Of a stretch of 64,000 nucleotides of DNA, positions 44,745 through 56,294 are shown one piece after another. Numbering within the stretch: position 1 is the stretch's first letter; each line of letters begins with the position of its first letter. The DNA lies in contig CAKNXK010000010.1 of assembly GCA_932182025.1 (NCBI GenBank), positions 1 through 64,000 of the forward strand. Reading direction: 5' to 3'. A program made the position numbers and the translations under genes. The notes under the pieces were generated by a model. It was not told where the DNA came from, ran no database searches, and saw only the letters and a list, made by a program, of their open reading frames with translations. This DNA is from an uncultured Candidatus Melainabacteria bacterium. Lineage in GTDB: Bacteria > Cyanobacteriota > Vampirovibrionia > Gastranaerophilales > Gastranaerophilaceae.

Positions 44745-45608
44745 ATGGAAGAAAAAGTTATTTCTACTCAGGACTGCCTTACACCTAGTGCTACTGCCCA
44801 CGAATTGTGTGACAAGGTTATGACAGGAAAAGCAGAATACAGCAAAACAAAATTAATCTCACTTGCAATCGCAGCCGGTGCATTTATTGCATTTGGTGCA
44901 CAAGTTTCTTTAACAGTTATGACAGGTGACTCCAACATGGGTTGGGGTTTCACTAAACTAATTGGCGCAATGACATTCGCTACTGGTTTGATGCTTGTTA
45001 CTTTGACAGGTGCTGAATTATTCACAGGTAATGTTATGATGACATTCTCTGTTTTAGAAAAAGAAGTTAGTATTTGGAAACTTTTAAGAAACTGGTCTTT
45101 TGTTTATACATTTAACTTTGTCGGCTCAATTCTTGTTGCTGCATTAGTTTATGGAGCAGGAATGGGACATAACGGCGGAGATGCCGTTGGAGTTACATCT
45201 ATGCAAACTGCGTTATCAAAAGTTAATCTAAGTTTTGCAGAAGCATTCTTTAGAGGAATTCTTTGTAACTGGCTTGTTTGTTTAGCTATATTTATGGCTT
45301 CAACTTCGAAACGTGTTATTGGTAAGATTTTTGCAATATTCTTCCCAATTATGACATTCGTTGCTTCAGGTTACGAACACTCTGTTGCAAATATGTTCTT
45401 TATCCCAAACGGGATTTTAATGAAACATATTCCATCAATTGTTTCAGCATCAGGCTTAACTCCTGATCAACTAAGTACTTTGACTTGGAAAGCTTTCTTT
45501 GTACACAACTTGATTCCTGTAACTTTAGGCAACATGGTTGGCGCATTTGTATTTGTTGTACTTCTTTTCTGGACAGCATACTTAAGAGAAGAACATAGAC
45601 AACACTAG
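44745..45608 (+). CDS. Formate/nitrite transporter (FNT) family channel
   Basis: The 287-residue membrane protein has six hydrophobic helices and FNT landmarks: ELCDKVMTGKAEYSK at the N-terminus, TLTGAELFTGNVMM, FRGILCNWLVCLAI and SGYEHSVANMFFIP with the central His. FNT channels are pentamers moving formate, nitrite or hydrosulfide. In a fermentative cell formate export is the natural guess; no pfl, fdh or nir gene is adjacent. It has a strong RBS (AGGAGAAGG), and its own terminator. Confidence 0.93.
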   Translation: MEEKVISTQDCLTPSATAHELCDKVMTGKAEYSKTKLISLAIAAGAFIAFGAQVSLTVMTGDSNMGWGFTKLIGAMTFATGLMLVTLTGAELFTGNVMMTFSVLEKEVSIWKLLRNWSFVYTFNFVGSILVAALVYGAGMGHNGGDAVGVTSMQTALSKVNLSFAEAFFRGILCNWLVCLAIFMASTSKRVIGKIFAIFFPIMTFVASGYEHSVANMFFIPNGILMKHIPSIVSASGLTPDQLSTLTWKAFFVHNLIPVTLGNMVGAFVFVVLLFWTAYLREEHRQH

Positions 45609-45619
45609 TGAATTATAGG

Positions 45620-45646
45620 GTGCGTCACTTTGACGCACCTTTTTTA
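45620..45646 (+). terminator. Intrinsic terminator of the FNT gene
   Basis: GGTGCGTC (45620-45627) / GACGCACC (45633-45640), loop ACTTT, followed by six T residues. Confidence 0.93.
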
Positions 45647-45664
45647 ATGGGATAAAATAGAGAT

Positions 45665-46828
45665 ATGAAAAAGATTTTACCGATATTAATAGCATTTTTA
45701 ATGACATTTTCTACAGCAATAGCAAACGAAGACTTATCAGAAGTTGTATTAGAAGATGCTATTACTGTTGGTGAAGAAGTTTCAGAAGCTCCTCAAGAGA
45801 AAACACTGCGTGAAAAACTGAGCGATGTTTATCATCTTGAAGTTGAGCAAATAGATAAACCTAATTACCTTTTACAAGAAATTTTGACCAAACATTTTGA
45901 TGAAGACTCTATCTGGGATAGAACACATCTTTGGGGAGGTTATAACGGTGATTTAGGGTTATATTTTAATGAAAACGGCCCTACTACTAATCATTATGAA
46001 TTTAATACAATAAATGTTGGTTATGATGGATACTTAAAAGATAATAAAGGTGATTTTAGAATAATGCTAAACTATGCACCTTATTCTTCAAGAAATGTTG
46101 TGCAAAACCTTTTTGCAGATATGTATGTTGCAACCAACGCAATTCCACATCATAGGGTTTTAATAGGGAACTCTCGCCCTCCTGTTGGTATGGAAGGTGG
46201 TGCAGGTCCATTTACTTTACCATTTATTGCCCGCTCACAGATTTCCAGAACATTCGGTACTGTGCGTAAACTCGGCGGCAGAGTTTCCGGTGATTATAGC
46301 CTTGTAGATTATGATTTCGGCTTGTATAGCTCTGATACTTATTTCAATGAGTTTTTTCCCGGAGCTGAGTTCATTGGCTGGGTTAATTTTAAACCACTTG
46401 GGAAAACTGATGGCAAATACGGCAAGCTTAAAATCGGCGGCGGATTACAAGGCGGGCACAGAGATACCAACTACTGTGTTACAGGTGCTTATGTAGGCTG
46501 GGAATACAAAAAACTTTTATTAAACTTTGAATGGGCAAACGCTAACGGTTATAACGGTCCAAGCGGTATTCAAACTGACACCCACGCAAGCGGGTTCTAT
46601 ACAACTTTAGCTTATAGAATAACACCAAAAATCCAAGCACTGTTGAGATACGACGAGTTTGACCCAAACCGCGATATTGCTCATAATAACAGACGCGAAT
46701 ACACAGCCGGTATTAACTATTTCATAAAAGGACAAGGCTTAAAACTCATCTTGAACTATGTATTCTGCCAAAATGATGCAACAAAAGATTCTCATAGAAT
46801 ACTTATGGGTACACAAATTTTATTATAA
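45665..46828 (+). CDS. Outer-membrane porin, Porin O/P (OprP) type
   Basis: The 387-residue protein has a signal peptide (first 20 residues), a short acidic helical segment (residues 20-60) and then many amphipathic beta strands ending in MGTQILL, with alternating hydrophobic residues as in beta barrels. ADMYVATNAIPHHRVLIGNSRPPVGMEGG and RSQISRTFG match the OprO/OprP phosphate-selective porin family. It proves an outer membrane. OprP takes up phosphate or pyrophosphate; the cell's PPi-phosphofructokinase makes that idea tempting but there is no Pst system here. The stop overlaps the convergent nnrD stop by 6 bases. Confidence 0.8.
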   Translation: MKKILPILIAFLMTFSTAIANEDLSEVVLEDAITVGEEVSEAPQEKTLREKLSDVYHLEVEQIDKPNYLLQEILTKHFDEDSIWDRTHLWGGYNGDLGLYFNENGPTTNHYEFNTINVGYDGYLKDNKGDFRIMLNYAPYSSRNVVQNLFADMYVATNAIPHHRVLIGNSRPPVGMEGGAGPFTLPFIARSQISRTFGTVRKLGGRVSGDYSLVDYDFGLYSSDTYFNEFFPGAEFIGWVNFKPLGKTDGKYGKLKIGGGLQGGHRDTNYCVTGAYVGWEYKKLLLNFEWANANGYNGPSGIQTDTHASGFYTTLAYRITPKIQALLRYDEFDPNRDIAHNNRREYTAGINYFIKGQGLKLILNYVFCQNDATKDSHRILMGTQILL

Positions 46829-47593
46829 TTCCTTCACTGCTTTATGCAAATAATTTGGGATATCAGAAGCCAGAACACAATATTCGGTTAACTCTTCTGA
46901 GGCGATTTCACCTGCACGAGAATGGAGATAAACTCCGAGCTTCGCTGCTTCAAATATGTTTATACCTTGAGCCAATAATCCTGCAATAATTCCTGCTAAA
47001 ACGTCACCCGAACCCGCTTTTGCAAGAGCAGAGTTCCCATGCTGATTAGTAAACATCTCCCCTTTTGAACAGATTATTGTCCTATGTGTTTTTAATACAG
47101 TTACACAATTATATTTTTCAACAAGTTTTTTAGCTGAACCTTCCAAATCGTTTAAAACATCTTCTAAACTTACTCCCAGAAGTCTTGCTGCCTCTAAAGG
47201 ATGAGGAGTAATAATAAGATTTTTAGGTAAATTTATTTTTAATTTAGATAAAATATTCAATCCGTCAGCATCAATGATAACAGGAATATCTTTATCTTGA
47301 AGTTTCTTGATTACTTTTTTAAATAAGCTTACATGATTTCCAAGGCCACATCCAATCAATACAACAGAAAAATTATCCACATTCGGAAATTTTCTTAAAT
47401 AAACAGCTTCTGGCAATAACGCTGAAACGGATTTGATAACATCAGAAGTAGAATATAAAGCCGAAAACCCCGCACCAATTTTTAGAGAACTAACCGTCGC
47501 AAGGTAGGCTGCACCAATATAATCCTTTGAACCGCAAACATTCAGAACTTTGCCAAAAGTTCCTTTATTTGAATTCTGTTCACGTGGTGGCAT
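46823..47593 (-). CDS. nnrD: ADP-dependent NAD(P)H-hydrate dehydratase
   Basis: This repair enzyme returns hydrated NAD(P)H to NAD(P)H. GKVLNVCGSKDYIGAAYLA, LIGCGLGN, IIDADGLN, ITPHPLEAARL and NSALAKAGSGDVLAGIIAG are family signatures; the last is the ribokinase-like catalytic loop with its Asp. 256 residues from the ATG at 47593; a TTG start 12 bases upstream, preceded by AGG, is possible and overlaps trmL. In many bacteria it is fused to the epimerase NnrE; here the dehydratase stands alone. Confidence 0.9.
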   Translation of the reverse strand: MPPREQNSNKGTFGKVLNVCGSKDYIGAAYLATVSSLKIGAGFSALYSTSDVIKSVSALLPEAVYLRKFPNVDNFSVVLIGCGLGNHVSLFKKVIKKLQDKDIPVIIDADGLNILSKLKINLPKNLIITPHPLEAARLLGVSLEDVLNDLEGSAKKLVEKYNCVTVLKTHRTIICSKGEMFTNQHGNSALAKAGSGDVLAGIIAGLLAQGINIFEAAKLGVYLHSRAGEIASEELTEYCVLASDIPNYLHKAVKEL

Positions 47594-47594
47594 T

Positions 47595-48038
47595 TTATAA
47601 TCCAATTTGCCTAATTACCTCATAAGCTACAATTGCAACCGAATTAGAAAGATTTAAACTTCTCTGACCTTCTTTCATTGGAATAGTTAGAGCTGTTTCT
47701 GCAGTAACATATTCAGCAGGAAGCCCCCTTGATTCAGGCCCAAAAACAATAAAGTCATTATCATTGAACTCAATATCAGTATATTTTCTATTAGTTTTTG
47801 TTGTCAGATAAAAAAATCTACCATCAGGAAACTCTTGAAACAATTCCTCCATAGAGTTAACCTTATGCAAATCAACACTATCCCAGTAGTCTAAGCCTGC
47901 ACGTTTTGTGTATTTACTTGAAAGCGAAAAACCGAGTTTACCAACTAAAAACAACCGCGCACCGGTACAAGCGCAAAGTCTTGCAATATTTCCTGTGTTT
48001 TGTGGAATTTCAGGTTCGTATAAGACGATATTAAGCAT
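47595..48038 (-). CDS. trmL: tRNA (cytidine/uridine-2'-O-)-methyltransferase TrmL
   Basis: The 147-residue SPOUT-class enzyme methylates the ribose of wobble nucleotide 34 in tRNA-Leu. It starts LNIVLYEPEIPQNTGNIARLC, has FGPESRGLP and ends with the knot motif IPMKEGQRSLNLSNSVAIVAYE. The ATG at 48038 overlaps the stop of the preceding gene by 8 bases; an ATG 15 bases upstream is less likely. It leads directly to nnrD. Confidence 0.94.
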   Translation of the reverse strand: MLNIVLYEPEIPQNTGNIARLCACTGARLFLVGKLGFSLSSKYTKRAGLDYWDSVDLHKVNSMEELFQEFPDGRFFYLTTKTNRKYTDIEFNDNDFIVFGPESRGLPAEYVTAETALTIPMKEGQRSLNLSNSVAIVAYEVIRQIGL

Positions 48039-48627
48039 CTTTTTTCTCTTCAAACAAATATTTAGCTTCTAAAACAACAGGAATACCGCGAACTACACAG
48101 AACACAATCGCAAAAACTGCAGCCCAGTAACCGATTTCCCAGATAAGACCGCTATTTGGACAAGTTGGAGTCTTAGCAGCAACAATAAGAATAAACGCGA
48201 GCACTTTTGCAACTGCATAGCTTATTCTCATAAATCTTGAACCGGTAATAAACTTACAAACAGGGTTAACCTGCATTCCAAAAGGAGTCATACCGTGTTC
48301 CATTGCAGCACTTCTAATTGTATCTGTAATAAAACCTCTTGTAATTGCAATAAGCGGGAATAATATACTAATCCAACCCATTACAGCAAATAATATCCAG
48401 TATGTATTTTCAACAATTCTGTCACCCATAATATCAAGAAGCGCCCCGAATTTAGATTCTTCATGCAGTTTTCGTGCAACATACCCGTCAACACCATCTA
48501 ACGCAAATGCAATAATAGTAAGAACTAGTGCCCATATATAAGCAACCGAGTTCCCTTCGCACGCATAAATTAAATATACTGCAAAGAACATTACAAATAT
48601 TCTAAATATCGAAATAAAGTTTGCCAT
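48031..48627 (-). CDS. CDP-alcohol phosphatidyltransferase family protein
   Basis: The 198-residue inner-membrane enzyme carries the family motif DG-x2-AR-x8-G-x3-D-x3-D as DGYVARKLHEESKFGALLDIMGD, and about five or six hydrophobic helices. It most likely makes phosphatidylglycerolphosphate (PgsA) or a related phospholipid from CDP-diacylglycerol. The start at 48627 is chosen because AGG and a leader tail identical to that of queD precede it; an in-frame ATG 60 bases upstream lies inside hairpin element copy C. The stop overlaps trmL. Confidence 0.88.
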   Translation of the reverse strand: MANFISIFRIFVMFFAVYLIYACEGNSVAYIWALVLTIIAFALDGVDGYVARKLHEESKFGALLDIMGDRIVENTYWILFAVMGWISILFPLIAITRGFITDTIRSAAMEHGMTPFGMQVNPVCKFITGSRFMRISYAVAKVLAFILIVAAKTPTCPNSGLIWEIGYWAAVFAIVFCVVRGIPVVLEAKYLFEEKKDA

Positions 48628-48707
48628 TTTTTTAACCTTTGGGTGGAACACATTCCCCTTAACTACTAACTCCCAAACCGCAACCAAGTGTTCCTTTGGA
48701 ACGGGCT
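48628..48707 (-). promoter_or_regulatory. Covarying hairpin element, copy C (leader of the phosphatidyltransferase)
   Basis: On the minus strand the stem GGAACAC (48694-48688) pairs with GTGTTCC (48651-48645) around a 36-nt loop. GTAGTTAA (48666-48659) is 7 nt before the 3' arm, as in copies A and B. GTTCCAAAGG and ACTTGG are shared with copy B, and the tail CCCAAAGGTTAAAAAA reaches the ATG at 48627. It begins directly after the stop of the oxidoreductase gene, so it fills the whole space between two genes of one strand. Confidence 0.7.
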
Positions 48708-48712
48708 GTTAT

Positions 48713-49711
48713 TTATACTTTCATTCTTGAAAGCGCGAAATCTTTCTTATTCAACTGCTCCAGCTTAGAACCCATCATTATTTTCTCAGCTTCTTCAAGA
48801 ACTCTTGTAACTGTAAAGCCGTTTTCTCCATCAGAACGGGCTTTCTGACCTGATGCACAACAGTTTACAAAATGTTGACATTCAAGTTTCAGCGGTTCAA
48901 TCTCAAGATAATCAAGCGGATAATCCTGAGTATTTGCAGGAATAAAATTATCATATACTTTCAACTTGTTAGTTGGAAGTGTATCGTCAAAAATTGCAGT
49001 TGCTTTAGTTCCTCTTACAAGCAATGTAACGTGTTTTTGAGGTGTTATCCAACTATCGGAAATATGAGCAATCATACCGCCTTCAAACTCGATACCGATA
49101 TGAGTTATATCCATAATCGCATTTTGTTCTGATGAACAACCTATTGCTGAAATAACCTTAACAGGGTCTTTGCCTGTAGCGTAAGCTATCATGGAAACAT
49201 CATGTGGTGCTAAATCCCACATAACACTTCTATCATTTTTGTGATAATTCACATTCAATCTATCTGATTGCGCATAAACCAATTCACCTAAAACGCCTTC
49301 TTCAATAAGCATTTTTAAACGATTTACAGCTGGATGATAAAGAAGTAGATGACCAACCATCAAAACAAGTCCTTTTTCATCAGCTAATTCTGTAAGCACT
49401 TTAGCTTCTTCCGCTACTGTTGAAATCGGCTTTTCGACATAAACATTTTTACCTGCTTCAAGCATAGCCTTAACCATCTTGAAGTGAGTGTGTGAAGGAG
49501 TTACAACTGCAACGCCTGTAATAGTTTCATCATTGATAATATCATTAAAGTCTTTTGTAACTTTAACCCCAGGGAATTGTTCCTGAACGGTTTTCAAAGA
49601 TTCATCATCCAAATCACACACGATATCTAAAACATTTAAGTTATAAAAGTTTCGGACAATATTTCTACCCCACATACCGAAACCGATAACAGCAATTTTT
49701 TGTTCTTTCAT
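48713..49711 (-). CDS. Gfo/Idh/MocA-family NAD(P)-dependent oxidoreductase
   Basis: The 332-residue protein has an N-terminal Rossmann fold (IAVIGFGMWGRNIVRNF), the hallmark EKPISTVAEEAK with the catalytic Lys (about residue 97), VGHLLLYHPAVNRL and WDLAPHDVSMIAY in the C-terminal sheet domain. WDLxPHDVSM is typical of nucleotide-sugar dehydrogenases (WbpB/WlbA-like), suggesting oxidation of a UDP-sugar for surface polysaccharide. It lies upstream of the phosphatidyltransferase, separated only by hairpin element C. Confidence 0.88.
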   Translation of the reverse strand: MKEQKIAVIGFGMWGRNIVRNFYNLNVLDIVCDLDDESLKTVQEQFPGVKVTKDFNDIINDETITGVAVVTPSHTHFKMVKAMLEAGKNVYVEKPISTVAEEAKVLTELADEKGLVLMVGHLLLYHPAVNRLKMLIEEGVLGELVYAQSDRLNVNYHKNDRSVMWDLAPHDVSMIAYATGKDPVKVISAIGCSSEQNAIMDITHIGIEFEGGMIAHISDSWITPQKHVTLLVRGTKATAIFDDTLPTNKLKVYDNFIPANTQDYPLDYLEIEPLKLECQHFVNCCASGQKARSDGENGFTVTRVLEEAEKIMMGSKLEQLNKKDFALSRMKV

Positions 49712-49746
49712 ACTAACTCTTTCCTTTAGTTATATTATAATATAAT

Positions 49747-50586
49747 CTATTTTTCACGTAAAGCATCTGACAGAATTCCAAACTGTTCAATAGTAAGTTT
49801 TTCGCCTCTGATATTTTCATCCAAACCCATTTTGGCAATTGCATCTACGACCTTATCTTTTTCAAAAGATGCTCCCATTAAACAGTTTTTAAGTGTCTTG
49901 CGCCGCTGTGAAAACGCAGCTTTAATTGTTTTTCTGAAATGTGCATAATCTTCCAGTTTTAATAAAGGCTCTTTTCTAACCTTCAACGAAACAAGAGCAG
50001 AATTAACTTTTGGAGCAGGGTAGAAAGAACGTCTTCCTACAAGCCTAATTATTGAACAATCCGCCCAAAATTGAGAAAGAATTGTTAACAAACCATATTC
50101 CTTAGAAGGACTTTTTGGAGTTGCAACAATTCTTCTTGCAACTTCTTCCTGAACCATAAGGATAATGTCTTTTATCTTAGCTCTGTTTTTATTAGTCAAA
50201 TCATCGATTTCGCCTAAAAGATGAGCAATAATCGGAGAAGTTATATAATAAGGAATATTTGCAACGACTTTAATCTCTTCATCACATAACTCAGAAATAT
50301 CAGTTTTCAATATATCCTGATGAATAATTTGAAGATTGTCACAGCCGAGCTTCTCCAGTTCTTTAATAGCTTCTTCATCCAATTCAACTGTTATAACTTT
50401 TTTAGCATGCTTAACCAATTGCTCGGTAACAAAGCCGACACCGGGTCCGATTTCAAGCACAACATCATCTTTTGTAATTTGCGCAAAATCAATAATATCC
50501 GCAATTACATCCGCGTTAATCAAAAAATTTTGACCTAATCTTTTTTTAGTTCTAAAGAACTTTGCTCTTTGTAAATAATCCACCAT
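49747..50586 (-). CDS. rsmA: 16S rRNA dimethyladenosine transferase
   Basis: The 279-residue enzyme (KsgA) dimethylates A1518 and A1519 of 16S rRNA late in small-subunit assembly. KKRLGQNFLINADV, VLEIGPGVGFVTEQL (SAM motif I), ELDEEAIKEL and the catalytic NIPYYITSPI are present; FSQRRKTLKNCL is the typical C-terminal motif. It precedes the oxidoreductase by 35 bases and is divergent from the glutamate-cysteine ligase gene. Confidence 0.95.
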   Translation of the reverse strand: MVDYLQRAKFFRTKKRLGQNFLINADVIADIIDFAQITKDDVVLEIGPGVGFVTEQLVKHAKKVITVELDEEAIKELEKLGCDNLQIIHQDILKTDISELCDEEIKVVANIPYYITSPIIAHLLGEIDDLTNKNRAKIKDIILMVQEEVARRIVATPKSPSKEYGLLTILSQFWADCSIIRLVGRRSFYPAPKVNSALVSLKVRKEPLLKLEDYAHFRKTIKAAFSQRRKTLKNCLMGASFEKDKVVDAIAKMGLDENIRGEKLTIEQFGILSDALREK

Positions 50587-50677
50587 ACTATTTATAATAA
50601 TACAAACAGCTAAATGTTAAAAGTTTTCTTCTGTTGTAGAACATGTTTAGACTATAATTGAGGAAGGAGAAATTATC

Positions 50678-53779
<3,102 letters not shown>

Positions 53780-54664
53780 TTATTTAAGAAGCGAAATTAT
53801 TTCCGCAATTTTCTTCGGCTCCATTCCATGTCCTCCTCCACTCAAAAGATGGACACCTTGCAGATTTGGGCATATTTTTGCAAGATTTTTTGCTGACTTA
53901 TAATCAACAATTCTATCATTCATTGAATGAATAATATCAACGGGAGCATGCGTTTTCCCAAGATTTTCTGTTGTGTCAAAAATACTTCTTACATAACCTC
54001 TTATAAATCCGATATGCTTAACAATAAACCGAACAAATGGTGAAATATGTTTTGCAATGGAAGAACTCATCATTTCACTTTCCAAGGAATCTGCAGAAGA
54101 AACTAAAATAAGTCTTTCAATATTTGGATTATTTTTTGCAAACTGAGATGCAACAAAACCACCCAAACTATGTCCTACAACACATATATTTTCAGGTTTT
54201 ATTTGTTTTTCGTTTACTAAATAATCAAGAGCGATTTGTGTATCTTCCAAAAATGTTTTTTTGCTTATTTTTGCAGGTTTGTTCTTTCCAAATCCTCTGT
54301 ATTCCGGAGCAAAAACAGAATACTCTGTTTCTTCAAGAATTGACTTATACAAAGGCTGCATAGCAGAAACATTTTGTCCCAGCCCATGCAGAACCATTAC
54401 ATATTTTTCACTTGGATTTTCTTTATCAAAATCTAATGCATAAGTCTCAACATTGCCTTTTTTCAAAGGAACTTCATTATGATATTGAGCAAGAGCATCA
54501 ATTATAGGATAAAATCTGTTCTTTGAAGCCTTAAGAGTTCGTTCAAAAAAATTATCCACCTGCAATTTTACAGGATTAATGTACACAGGGTTTCTATTTG
54601 GTCTGTATGTATAACCTTTCATTGAAGGATTAAGATTATAATTATTTAAGCTCGATACTCTCAT
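53780..54664 (-). CDS. Alpha/beta hydrolase (lipase/esterase-like)
   Basis: The 294-residue protein carries the nucleophile elbow VVGHSLGGFVASQFA, an oxyanion region VLHGLGQNVS, a likely acid in HSMNDRIVDYKSA and the catalytic His in GGGHGMEP. Substrate unknown. A TTG start 39 bases upstream is possible but lacks a binding site; from the ATG the leader is very short after a TATAAT-like sequence, so it may be nearly leaderless. The N-terminus (YNLNPSMKGYTYRPN) belongs to the recurrent NPxxxG-type starts of this window. No signal peptide. Confidence 0.82.
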   Translation of the reverse strand: MRVSSLNNYNLNPSMKGYTYRPNRNPVYINPVKLQVDNFFERTLKASKNRFYPIIDALAQYHNEVPLKKGNVETYALDFDKENPSEKYVMVLHGLGQNVSAMQPLYKSILEETEYSVFAPEYRGFGKNKPAKISKKTFLEDTQIALDYLVNEKQIKPENICVVGHSLGGFVASQFAKNNPNIERLILVSSADSLESEMMSSSIAKHISPFVRFIVKHIGFIRGYVRSIFDTTENLGKTHAPVDIIHSMNDRIVDYKSAKNLAKICPNLQGVHLLSGGGHGMEPKKIAEIISLLK

Positions 54665-54729
54665 AGGACTTAATATTATAAATAAAACAGAGTTTTTTAG
54701 CAATAAATTTTTCGTGTTAGGATATTAAT

Positions 54730-55836
54730 ATGAGGATAGATACTTTTAAAATTGAAGAATGGATGAACAGATACTGTCCATCAGCAAAATATGATTTAAC
54801 AACAACTTGTATTGAACCGATGAGCATAAGAGAACTTCTCTCTCTTTGCAGAGAGGAAAACCCTTTTGAAATATTAGATACAAAACTGACTTACGGAGAC
54901 ATACATGGTTCTTCAAGACTAAAAAATGCTATTCAGAGTTTATACTCAACTCCTCAAAACATAACAGTTACACACGGTGCAATCGGCGCTAATCAGCTTG
55001 TTTTCGAATCATTACTTGAGAAAGGTGATGATGTTGTATCCATAGTTCCGACTTATCAACAGCATTATTCTATTCCAAAATCTCTTGGTGCAAATGTTAA
55101 ACTCTTGTTTCTAAATGAAGAAAATAAGTGGCTGCCTAACTTAAAAGAACTGGAAAACAACTTAACTCGAAGAACAAAACTAATTTGTTTAAATAATCCT
55201 AATAATCCTACAGGCGCTGTTATTCCAGATGAGATGCTTGAAAGAATTGTCGAAATTGCAAAAAATAACAACAGTTGGATTTTATCAGATGAAGTTTACC
55301 GCGGATTAAATATGACAGGAAATCCGTACTCAAAATCGATTGCAGATTTATACGAAAAAGGTATATCAGTAGGAAGTATGTCGAAAACTTACTCACTTCC
55401 TGGGCTTAGAGTAGGCTGGGTTTGCGCACGAGAAGATTTGATTGCAGAAATTAACCGCCACAGAGAATACAATACTATAAGCGTAAGCATACTTGATGAT
55501 TATTTTTCTGCCTTAGCCTTAGAAAACAGAGATAATATTGTAAGAAGAAACCTTCCTATAATGCAGCAAGGATTAAAAATTTTTCAAGATTGGCTCAATG
55601 AGGATATTTATGTAAAAGCAAATATTCCTACCGGCGGCACAACTGCTCTTGTAAGATACAAGAAAGAAATTCCGTCAAAAATACTTTGCCGTGATTTACA
55701 AGCAAAAACAGGAGTTGCACTGCTTCCCGGCGAAACAATGGAAATAGAAAATACAGTAAGAGTCGGCTTCTGCTGCGGAGCTGAAACCTTGAAAACAGGA
55801 CTCAAACTGTTCTCCAAATATTTAAGAACTGTTTAA
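54730..55836 (+). CDS. PLP-dependent class I/II aminotransferase
   Basis: The 368-residue fold-type I enzyme has NNPNNPTGAV, the aldimine region SDEVYRG and the PLP lysine in GSMSKTYSLPGLRVGW (about residue 220); the conserved C-terminal Arg lies in VRVGFCCG. It is like the aspartate/aromatic group or MalY/PatB-like enzymes. The N-terminus (ERMNRYCPSAKYDLTTTC) recalls capreomycidine-synthase-like members. Substrate not assigned. The stop codon shares the TTAA palindrome with fliN. Confidence 0.9.
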   Translation: MRIDTFKIEEWMNRYCPSAKYDLTTTCIEPMSIRELLSLCREENPFEILDTKLTYGDIHGSSRLKNAIQSLYSTPQNITVTHGAIGANQLVFESLLEKGDDVVSIVPTYQQHYSIPKSLGANVKLLFLNEENKWLPNLKELENNLTRRTKLICLNNPNNPTGAVIPDEMLERIVEIAKNNNSWILSDEVYRGLNMTGNPYSKSIADLYEKGISVGSMSKTYSLPGLRVGWVCAREDLIAEINRHREYNTISVSILDDYFSALALENRDNIVRRNLPIMQQGLKIFQDWLNEDIYVKANIPTGGTTALVRYKKEIPSKILCRDLQAKTGVALLPGETMEIENTVRVGFCCGAETLKTGLKLFSKYLRTV

Positions 55837-56285
55837 GCTTCCTTGCTCTCATTATTTGCATTCAAAGACTTCAAACGTTTTGCAGGGTCAGTAATATGTG
55901 TAATTCTTAGACCGAAGTTATCTTCAATAACAACAACTTCGCCATAAGCAATTAATTTACCATTAGCAAACAATTCGACAGGCTCCCCAGCCGCTTTATT
56001 TAGTGTTACAATAGAGCCTTTTGTAAGCTCAAGAACTTTTTTAATCGGTAATTCTGTACGACCAAGTTCTACAGTCAATTGAAGCTTAACATCCAACAAA
56101 ATATTTAAATTCTGGTTTTGAGGGCCTTGTACCTGCTCCAAATCTTCAAAAGAAGCAAACTGAACAGGCTGAACAGTAACTGTTGATTCTGTAGTTTCAG
56201 ATTTAACAGTTTGCGGTTCAAAATCTTCTGTTTCAAATTCATTATTATTTAAATCTTGAAATTCGTCGTCACCTGGAAACATCAT
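55833..56285 (-). CDS. fliN: Flagellar motor switch protein FliN
   Basis: The 150-residue protein has an acidic disordered N-terminal tail and the C-terminal SpoA domain: LLDVKLQLTVELGRTELP, IKKVLELTKGSIV, LNKAAGEPVELFANGKLIA, YGEVVVIEDNFGLRITHI. FliN forms the lower C-ring and binds CheY-P. It is last in the operon after fliM (9 bases), and converges on the aminotransferase. Confidence 0.95.
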   Translation of the reverse strand: MMFPGDDEFQDLNNNEFETEDFEPQTVKSETTESTVTVQPVQFASFEDLEQVQGPQNQNLNILLDVKLQLTVELGRTELPIKKVLELTKGSIVTLNKAAGEPVELFANGKLIAYGEVVVIEDNFGLRITHITDPAKRLKSLNANNESKEA

Positions 56286-56294
56286 ACGCCCTCT

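Noticed and set aside
46311..46496. Overlapping frame inside the porin gene
   Set aside because: Shadow of a real gene in another frame, as are other short frames lying within or opposite long, recognisable genes.
54665..54703. TTG start for the alpha/beta hydrolase
   Set aside because: No ribosome binding site before the TTG and the added residues are not part of the fold; the ATG at 54664 is preferred.
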